DNA of 64,000 nt from Bacillota bacterium (lineage in GTDB: Bacteria; Bacillota; Bacilli; Paenibacillales; UBA4045): the NCBI GenBank assembly GCA_023441055.1, contig JAEZQY010000024.1:1-64000 (forward strand). The letters run 5' to 3'. Below are positions 52,848 to 62,900 of this stretch, in pieces (positions within the stretch are counted from its first letter, which is position 1; the number at the start of each line of letters is the position of its first letter). Both the position numbers and the translations under genes were made by a program. The notes under the pieces were generated by a model. The model had not been told where the DNA came from. It did no database searches and worked only from the letters and a program-made list of their open reading frames with translations.

Positions 52848-52872
52848 GTTGTAACTCCTCCAATCCATCCGT

Positions 52873-53262
52873 CTATTTCAGTTGCTTCTCTACTAAATCA
52901 CCAATAATAGGCAGCTTGAACCACTTGCCCTGATAGGCCTTTACCATTAATACGATCCACAAAATCAAGGAAACAGGCATCAGTAATATACTAAACAGCA
53001 ATCCAAGCAATGGAATCACATTAATGACCATGCTTACAACAAATAGCGCGGCAAAAGTGAATATCGACTGCAAGGCATGAAACCGCACGAATCGATTGTC
53101 TTTTTCAATGAGCAAGAAGATAATCCCCGTAATAAACCCAAAGAGATAGCATAGCAGCCCCGCTAAATTCTCATCTAACCCGTTGCTTGTCTTCCCTCTC
53201 TTCGTTTCATTCTCATTTGAATCGACCGTCTCCTCTTCTCTAAAAACAGTTTGCTTTTCCAT
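52873..53262 (-). CDS. DUF4870 (Tic20-like) membrane protein
   Basis: 129 residues. Hydrophilic N-terminus with 'GLDENLAGLLCYLFGFITGI', then 'KDNRFVRFHALQSI' and two further membrane helices, ending 'GKWFKLPIIGDLVEKQLK'. DUF4870/Tic20-like proteins are small membrane proteins of unknown role. Flanked by two lipoprotein genes in one operon; AGGAG before the ATG. Confidence 0.88.
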   Translation of the reverse strand: MEKQTVFREEETVDSNENETKRGKTSNGLDENLAGLLCYLFGFITGIIFLLIEKDNRFVRFHALQSIFTFAALFVVSMVINVIPLLGLLFSILLMPVSLILWIVLMVKAYQGKWFKLPIIGDLVEKQLK

Positions 53263-53287
53263 GTTTTACTCCTCCTCAATAATTCAT

Positions 53288-53815
53288 TCACTGCTTCTCT
53301 GAGAACGAAACCTTCACATAGCCTTTTCCATTACCCCACTCACTGGATTCGTCACCAAGATCAAACCTAAAGGTGCCATGATACGCAACCCCTGCTATCT
53401 CCGCTAACCCAATCTTAAATACATCACCCATTAAGGTTTGAGTCTCGTACCCTAGCTGCTCGATCACTTCCTTGTAAGCGAGAGCCTGCTCTCTCACATC
53501 TCCATCGAAGGTGAAAACCGCCTCCCAGTCCATCCCCTCATCGTACTCTCTAACCTCGAACTTCTCATCTTTCCAACCAGACTGAACAGGGAATGGGTAA
53601 GTATCCAGATGATCGATCACGGGTGGCGCTTTACCCGAACCCGTTGACTTTGTCTCGCTTTGACGAACGTTGGCAGACTCATTTGATTGCTCAGCTACAG
53701 GTTGTTGAGATTGACCTTGCTTATTCTGATCGCCCGCAGGGTCTTGTTTCGCACTACAGCCATTCAATACTGCGATGATCAATACACATGCCACAACAAT
53801 TAATCCTTTTTTCAT
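53288..53815 (-). CDS. lipoprotein
   Basis: 175 residues. Lipobox 'IAVLNGC', Gln/Ser/Lys-rich linker (~20-60), then a folded domain ('VIDHLDTYPFPVQSGWKDEK', 'LAYKEVIEQLGYETQTLMG'). First gene of the lipoprotein-DUF4870-lipoprotein-Ig operon. AAAGGGG ribosome site; TTGACA ~25 bases upstream could be a -35 but no -10 is convincing. Confidence 0.78.
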   Translation of the reverse strand: MKKGLIVVACVLIIAVLNGCSAKQDPAGDQNKQGQSQQPVAEQSNESANVRQSETKSTGSGKAPPVIDHLDTYPFPVQSGWKDEKFEVREYDEGMDWEAVFTFDGDVREQALAYKEVIEQLGYETQTLMGDVFKIGLAEIAGVAYHGTFRFDLGDESSEWGNGKGYVKVSFSEKQ

Positions 53816-53916
53816 ATTCCACTACCCCTTTCTCGTGTCAAGGATAACCTAGCAAGGTTAAGTCTAGGTAAAGGAAATCAAATAATTCTGAGCCTTAAAT
53901 TAAAACCATGCAAGAA

Positions 53917-53949
53917 CCCCTCTCTGATCATGATGTCATCAGAAAGGGG
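53917..53949 (-). terminator. terminator of the giant SLH gene
   Basis: CCCCTTTCTGAT pairs with ATCAGAgAGGGG on the minus strand, followed by TTC..GGTTTTAATTT; 13 bases past the stop at 53963. Confidence 0.75.
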
Positions 53950-53962
53950 CCGCATACTTACG

Positions 53963-56900
53963 CTATTTATTCATTTCGTCCCACATGACATCCATGAAAC
54001 GTTGAAGCATGACGACTGCTTCTGCTCTACTTGCCATCGCTTTTGGTGCAATTGTATCTTTGCTTCTCCCTTGAATGATTCCGTGTCTGATCGTGAAACT
54101 CATACCATCTTGCGCCCAATCACTCACTTGATCGCCGTCTACATAAGACGCTAATGTCGAATTGAAAACACCTGATACCGGTTTTCTTGGACTTGCTAGT
54201 ACTTTCGCATAAGCGCGCTGCAGCAATACGGCAATTTGCTCCCGTGTGATGTTAAGATTAGGACCAAATTGGGTTTCGCTAATTCCTGCAACGAGCTGCT
54301 CCGATAGAGCTGCTGCGATAACCCCATGATACCAGTCACCCTTAGCAACATCTGTAAATGCGCTTGTCCCTTCAGGTAATCCATTCATGTGAAGGACTCG
54401 TGTGAGTAAAGCGACATATTCCGCTCTTGTTATCGGTGCCTCGGGGTCGAAGTTATTGTTGGACCTACCTGCAACTATCCCTCGACCGCCCATCACTTCG
54501 ATGATCTCCTGCGCCCAATGGCCGGCAATATCTGAGAAAGTCTTGTTGGTAAGCATCACAGCGATAATACCAGACTGTTCCAAATACACGACATATTGAT
54601 TCGTCTCCGAATCGAATGCCCCATGGACATAACGCCAGCTGCCTTGTTCGAGAATAAATGCAGCAATCTTTCCCGGATTAGCCAAGCTTGCTTGTGTACC
54701 ATCCAATTTAACCGTCACTTGAATCGGTTTAAGCAACTCTGTAATGGCGGTTATATTTCCTCCTTCATCTTCATTCGTGAAGCTGATCTGAGCCGGCGAA
54801 TTTAGCGATGTATAGCCTTGTGTCTGCGGGTATGGCGTTCCATCCGCCGTTTCCACATGTACTTGTATTTTGTGCACATTTCCACCTATGGCTCCCGCCG
54901 GAATATGAAGAATCAGTCGCCCTTCGTCCACGACGATGGTCTGGTCCAGGGTTGCATCAATCGGATACCCAGCATCCGGTCCTGTCGGACTTACCGAATC
55001 TTCAGGAACGTTAGGTCCTATCGGACCTGCTGGATTTGTCGAATCCACCGGATCGACAGGCTCTGGAACTACGGGGTCTATTGAGCCTGCTTTAATATCC
55101 ACTTTATTAGATATCGCACTCTCAACGCCATTCACTGTTTGCGTAACATAATATCCGTCTCCTGCGGGTACAGCAAAGGAATGTGCCCGTTTATTATTCT
55201 GAAGCACATGCGTACTGACTACTGCTCCAGTTTGATGATACAACGTCAGCATAGCATGGCGGTCGGCATTGTGGGCGAACACCTCCTGCTTGCCAAAAAC
55301 ACTTGCCGTTGCGTTAACCGGCAAAGGATTTACAGTGACTTTCCGTGTCGCTGTTCCTTCATTGCCCACGCGGTCAGTCACTTTATAAGTAACGTAATAA
55401 ATGCCCGCTTGCTGAATATTAACAAAGTCGCCGCCAATCTCCAAGATATTCGTCAAATCTCCATCTCGATCATCATAGGCTTGCGCACCTGACTCCAAAT
55501 ATCCCTCACCGATGGTTAAGTGGATTTGCCCATCTCCAAGCATCGTAATGACTGGCGGCGTTGTATCTTTGGGCTTGATTTCAAGCGCTGCTTCATACGG
55601 TTCCGCCATAAATCGATCTGCGTAACTCGCAAGCGGAGCCTTCACGATTAATTGATAGCCATCACCAAACTGTAAAGTCCTATTGCCTGGGAGCGTTATT
55701 CTTGCACGCAAGGTCAGTTCTTGCCCATCGGCACCTGATCCAACTGCGCCCAGCCGAATATCTTCAGACAATACCGTTATTTCTGTTTCAACTAGCACGG
55801 GCTCGTCTCCATCTGTCCCATAGAGCGCAATCGAAGGGTCAATCGTCGGATGCCCAGTAATGGAAGCCACTTTCACATACTTATTAAATGTAAGATCGAT
55901 ATAACCTAAACCTTCTATTGCATCTACATAAGCGATTTCAGGCCCTGATAACGACCTTAAGCCTTCGTTAACGTCAAAATGAGGAGGTAAAACCTCAAGC
56001 TCCTCACTATATGCCGGTTCGTAGCCATCCTTCTCATAAATAACTTGCCACATCCCAGGCGGAACATCCCATCCATATCGTCCTTCACTATTCGTCATCA
56101 TCGGATTCTGTTGTCCATACCATTCGGCATTCCAGAATTCCCATGGCGCAGGCAGCTCACCTTGCTCTGTTTTTGGTCGATACATGATCGTTGTCTTTAC
56201 ACCTGCAATTCTGTTATCCTCTACCGCTTCAAACACGTAGCCGCTTGGATCATAAATCCACTTAGGCGCAGCTGCAGGCGATGACATTCTACTTGGCAAG
56301 CCACTTTTTTTCCTGCAATCAAATCCCGGTGGGCATTTCTTATCATCATCATCATCGTTTTCGCATTTCGCCTCATCCATACTTAGCCAGCTATCCATTA
56401 ACTCTTCCAACTCTTTGGCGCTTTTGTCCGCTTTCTTTTTTAAGTCCTTGATAAAGTCGCCCATGGCCAAGTCTAGAATGAATCCTGTTACTGGTGCCGT
56501 ACCTGATACCATGCCAAGAATCCCTACTCCTATCGAATAGGCCTCGGCAAAAGCTTTAATATCATATTGCTTCTTAACGTTCTCAACCATATCCTCCATA
56601 TGTTTCTTCGCATCGGGAGGAATACCCCTGCATGCATCCATCTCGTCCAGACGATCATCTAATCTTTTCTTTTTCTTCTCATCATCATCATTAGTGGCTA
56701 TATCTGTGCCATCTTTGACCGACTTGATCTTGCCATAAGCATCCAAGGCAGTATCAAAATGCTTCACGTTTGCCCCGCGTATAATATACTCATTTGTTGC
56801 AAGCACTTGTGCACGTTTTACCGCAAATTGGTTTATTTCCTGCTTAGTCATTACTGCTGACATGTCTCCTGCCTCAATGGGTAAAACAAGCTTGTTACTC

Positions 56901-59900
56901 GTCACATGCCCGGAAGCATCCAGAGCCTCTACTTCAAAATTGTATGACGTTCCGGGTGTCAAATTCCCGACAGTCATTGTAGTTTTGTTGCCTGGCAAAG
57001 TTGCAATGAGCTGTCCATCCTGGTATATCCGATACTTCTGCAACCAGAATTCATCCATCGCCGGCGTCCAAGTCAGTTCAACAGAGTTAGCAGTCATCGC
57101 TGTGGTGTTCAAGCTGGCGCCAGCAGTCCAATAAGGAACCGATTGATCCTGGGCGCTAAATCTATCCATGGATAAGGTCACCCTGCCGTATAAGCGAATA
57201 TTCTCCCCATTGATGCTGCCGGATGTGTAAACAGAGCCCAGAGGTGAATCCGAGTCCGTTATAAAACGATGAACCGAATTCCCTTCGAAGTTATTCGCCT
57301 TCGGAAGGCTAACTTTAAACCTTTCTTCTATTTCAACTTGCCCGCTTGGGGCTTCAGCAGCAGCGGATACGGTATCGTTATCCCTATCCACATTCCACTT
57401 CAACTCCTCTTCTGCCCAGTCTGCTTCATCCAGCGGCACAACACTTGCTCCGATGGATAGCGCGGACAACTCGCCCTCTACATCATAATCAACATAGATG
57501 AAGCCTAATTCTCTGATTACATCTCGATCAAGCAGCAATTCAGCAACATATATTCCATCTGAGGCTCTCCATATTGCTGGCGCTTCCCCTAAACCGTCCA
57601 CTCTGACCACAACATTGCTAATTTGTAATGGTTTATTAAATTTCAACTCCACATACATCGGTTTTCCTAGTATCGTAACATAAGGAAATACCGGCATATT
57701 CCCATCTGTATTTACCGTAATCTTAGTTCCTACATGTGTCTGTGAGGTCAGTTGATTCAAAGTCATCTGCATCAAACGCGGTTGATCGGCTTCAAATAAC
57801 GTCAGAGCTTCGTCTGACATCCAGTCCTTATTCTCCATAGATGCGATCGCATAAATAGAATACCAGTATTCATCCTTCTTGTGAGGTAATGTAATCTCTG
57901 ACGACCAGTATCCGCCTTCGGTCGCAACACTGCCAATTAGCCATTCTCCTTCGCTATACACATCGATATAACTTCCAATCGGTGCACGTCCGCTAACGGT
58001 AAAGGTTAACGCACCGATTCGCTCCGGCACCTCGAGCGTAACCGGCTGCAGATTTAAATCGACAACAGCAATCGTCTCTTTGCGTCCACTAAATTCCATG
58101 TTGATCGGAATATTCCAACTTCTGTCTCCAGCGCTCATTGCGGCTGGCAACCGCACTTGAAACTGTACAACTCCCGATTCATCCGGTCTTAGGTCGCCAA
58201 GAATCAATGAATTTCCATACACACTATCACTAGCAACAGACACGCCATTCAGCACAATGCTGTTTGGTACAAGTGTCAATCCCTCAGGTAGCCCAACTAC
58301 CATTTTGGCATTACTGGCAAAAAAACCAGGTTCACCATTTCGATACATGGCTCTTACCGTGGCTGTTGTGCCCAAGGCTGCACCGCGATCGATGATCCAA
58401 GCGTCATTACCAAGTCGCCCAGCAAAAACATTGCCTTGAGTGAGCTCGATCGTACCCAGATCTAGTATCCCAGATGCAGGAATTGTAAACTCTATCTCCT
58501 TTACAGCGGCTCGAGAAGACTGCCTACGGTATAACTGCATGATATAGGTTCCCGGTTCAGTTAAAGCAAGTTTAATAGAAGGTGTTTTGAAGATACTGGA
58601 GGTCACGTGATTTCCACGTTGACCAGATTCCAATTTCTTGAAAACAATCGCTTCCCAATTGTATCCAATCTCGTCTTTGATGTTGCCCGTCACCAATCGT
58701 TCAGCACTTTCTAATGCAAAGGAAATGTTAAGTTCAGAGTTATCTCCTGCGACGACCGTTTTACATTCGCCTGGCAAGTCTACATTAGCGCCATCGATAC
58801 ATGCCTTAATGACGTCCCCTTTTACTGCCCTAAATTTATCATAATATAGAACATGTAATACGGGATGAGTTTCATTCCTATTCTTGTTTTTGAAATAATC
58901 ATTATTTCGTGGACTATGAAGGTCTACCGTCTCCCAATCCGATCCCTCATATTTTGTGTTTAAGGTTAAATTCAGACGGTATTCGGAAGTTTCTTTTCTT
59001 ACGATGTTAATTTCAACCGGTTGTCCTTCCAACACATCTATCTCCGTTAACTGCTTATCAGCACCTACAAGAACATAGTTAAGGGGCTGAATGACTTTAT
59101 AAATCCCCTCTGGAATCTCCCTTGAAAACTCACCATGATCATTTGTTCTAACAGACGATGTCGAAGACAAGAAAGAATCAACTTTATCTAACGCAAACGA
59201 AAAGTTAGGAATGGGAACGCCATGTTGGTCCTTGAGTACACCACGAATGATTCCGGAAAAGCTCATCTTAACTTCCCGCTTGATGTCGATCGTTTCATGT
59301 GTGATCGGTACTTGGATGCTCTTCGTTGAAACCTGATATTGCTTATCACTTGCTATACGAACTTGTACAACGGTACCCGTCGGAAGCTTTTGATTGCCGA
59401 ATGCATGGGCAATTCCTTGCGCATTCGTCATTGCAGCGCCTATAAGCTTGCCATCACTATGGCTTAAAGTTACCTTTTCCGAAGGCAACGGTTGATCTTG
59501 CTCGTTCACAACACGAACTGCAAAGGCGCTTAATAGTTTGATAGTTGGAATAGACGCTATCGAACGAACACCACTGTTAATCACAACGTCCTCTATCACA
59601 TGCACAATCCTACCATCCTGAAACAGCGTAACCTTATAGTCTGTACCAGGTATTACGTGATGGAAAGGTACTTTTCCTTCCTTGTTGAGAATAGGGAGCG
59701 TGTAAACCGCTGCATTCTGGGCGCTATACAATTGCACCTTTAGACCCGTCGGCAAGTTAGCATCGGAGTATGAAGTCAAATCATAATCGACCTCTAATCC
59801 TCCTAGGATGCCGACTGGAAAATCTGGGATATTGGCTTCAAGCGGATTTCCACTCGCGTCCCCAATCTTCATTGTAAGAGCCGTCAGTTCACTAACCCCT

Positions 59901-62900
59901 TCAATAATAGGGAAGCCTCCCGTATAGGTTCCCGATTGTGCCGGTGTTTCTGTTAATGGAATGACAGCTATTTTGTCTGCCAAATTACCCGATTCATATG
60001 CTTTATAGGATAGAATTGCTTCACTAACTGACAATCCTGAGCGACTTTTTAATGTCAGGTTCAAATCCTCACCAAAGGGAGCCATATTGCGCACTTTTGA
60101 ATAATGAGCAATGTGCCAGGCGAAGGCATCGATGTCGAGTCCAGCAGTCGTTACAGAAGTAATGATCGAGTGTTGAATAGCATCATTTGACGTCAACACC
60201 GCAAATACCTGGTAATCATAGGAAGTGGATAACACTAATCCTCGATCATCATAAGATAAATTGCTAGCATCTGACGTAATGTGAATCGTTTCCCACCCAC
60301 CGCTATCAGATCTGCGTTTAATCTCATACTTGGCCACATCGGTTTGAGTGGCATTCGCCTCCCATGTTAACCGAACACTGTTGCCGTTTGGCAACAATTC
60401 AGCGACTAACAGCGCTTCTCCTGTTTGCGCCAACGCTGTAGTTGCCTCTACGGATGGGCCGTCGCTGGTCTCCAGTCCCATCTCGCTTCTTGCCTCTACC
60501 TTAAACTTATAGGACTGATCAGGGGCAAGACCCGTGATTGTAGTTGAGTGTATGCCGCCGCCAACTTCAGTCACGAATGAACCATCCGCTTCATCATAAA
60601 TTATATACTTTGAAATCGAGCCGGATTGTATTTCAGCTGGCGTCCAATGCAATGTCATCTGCCCACTGCCGATATTGCCCGCTGTCAGCAAGCTGCCGCT
60701 CGGCCATGTTGGTGCACTCGCCTCTAATACCGTTGACAAGAGGGTAGTTATATAGATTTGCCTATGATACCCGTTATACCCGGAAACCAGATCATGGCTG
60801 TATGCTTCGTAGGCGATCCGCATTCCTTCTGCTCCCATACCTAGGCTAGGTATAGAACTATCATCAGCTCCAGCTACACCAGACGACGATTGACTGGCTA
60901 GATATGTTTTCTTCTTTGTCCGATCATAGACATACACTTGGCTAGTTAGGGCACTTCCAGTATATTGCGGAACGATATCAGTCACTTTAGATGCGTAAGC
61001 TACATAACGTCCATCAGCACTTATTACGGGGCGAACATCTTTATCATTCGTCGCCAATGTCTCTCCTGAATAGAAATGTCGTGAGATAGTCTCCCGTTCA
61101 TCTGCCGTTCGATCATAGACATATACCTTTCGGCCTTTTTCTACACCATATTCAGTTGCAGTATTAACATAAACAACATAGCGTCCGTCAGCGCTAATCC
61201 CCGGGTGGCTATTATTTGAATTTGTTGTATGACCATTACTAATGTGCTGCAGAACAGCATGATCGGATAGTAGATCTAATGCGTAAATTTGCGGTTGTTC
61301 ACTACTCGAATTCGTAATCGTAAATGTTATCGTACTTCCATCAGCACTCACCGAAGGAAATCCAGCATGCCCGTGTAGAACAGACGGAACTGTTCTATAT
61401 TGACCATCGTGAGTCATGCTCAAGCTGCCTCGACCCATTGCGTCAATTTCGTAAGCATACAAGGCTCTATAATTCGTAGAATGTTCTCCAGGTAGAAGCT
61501 TAACTTTAGTAGCAAAATAAACCGTATTCCCATCGGCACTAATTACGGGATGTCCAGCAACATCTACCGCTTCTATTCCTTCAGCCGCTTCCCCTCCGTT
61601 AGTTCCGCCCTCGATTAAGTTGATACGAGTGATGCGAGAAGGCGTCTGTCTTCCGTCATATAGAAAAATATCTCTCTTCCCATTCGTATCGCCTGGAACT
61701 AGATTATTTGCTATTGATGTGAACACGATTCTTTGCCCATCCGCACTAATCGACGGGGGAATTGCATCGTAGTCGTCAGCATTTTTGCCCATTTCGGCAT
61801 TATCATGCTGAAAGCTAATGAGTGTTAGCTCACTGGTAATTTGATCCAGACGATAGATCTGATTTACAGCGTGATCCGGTACGACGAACTCTTCTGTTAC
61901 CTTGGTACCGCCTTTTGAATGAAAGACAATATAGCGTCCATCAGCAGTTAATGCCGGTTTCGTTGCCCCAGTCGCGAAAGGCGTTGGATTCTCTTGATCT
62001 ATCGGCCGATCCAAACGTTTTGTCGTGATACCTAATCCCGCCACAGAAGTCGTGACTTGCACAGGTGAAGAATATTCGGATAATTCGACACCAGTGAAAT
62101 CTACAGCTACAACCTTATATGAGTAATTATGGTTTGGGATGAGGTAGTTATTGTTATTCGTATCCCAAAATCTAGTTGATGAGTTGTGGGATGTGTTTAT
62201 TTTTATACCATCACGGAAAATATTATAATAAATCGCTACCCCAGGATATAACGCTTTAACCCCTGCATGCTCATCCCAGGTCAAGTAAACCGCATACGGA
62301 GAAGGCTCTGCTTGCAAATTACCGGTTGCTTCCATCAACTGGGTAGTCGTTGCTGTAACCGTATCGCTTATTGCACGATCCCCTAGAGAATTAATCGCCT
62401 CCACTCGGAATTCGTATGCTGTCATCTCTGTTAAACCAGCAACAATACTGAAGCTTTTACTCCCTCCAACTTCGCCAACCTTACTTCCATTTGCAAACAA
62501 TTCATATCTTTCCACATCAAATGTCGACAGTTCCCAATCTAATTCCACCTGATTAGGTCTGATGCCTACTACAGCTACATATGCAAACTCTCCTGTTCCC
62601 CCCATCAAGCCGAAACCGGTCTCAAAAGTGGAAAGACCGCCGGCAATATCAGCAGATTGATCTATAGGGTCATTCCCATAAATATTTGCCGCTGCCAGCG
62701 CTTTATCTACACTTAATACGAGACATTCACTAGTTGGCGTTGACTCGCCCGAATCACATGCTCGTGCAACTTGCCCTTGAATAAGCGAAGCTTTCACTTC
62801 GGCTACAGATAATTGCGGATTTGCCGACCACAAGAGAGCGGCAGCTGCCGTTACAAAACCAGTGGCCTGTGATGTTCCCGTGTAAGAGAGGTAACGATTT

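Noticed and set aside
55139..55492. Plus-strand open frames inside the giant SLH gene
   Set aside because: The minus-strand frame is continuous for 10 kb with domain matches; the others are random.
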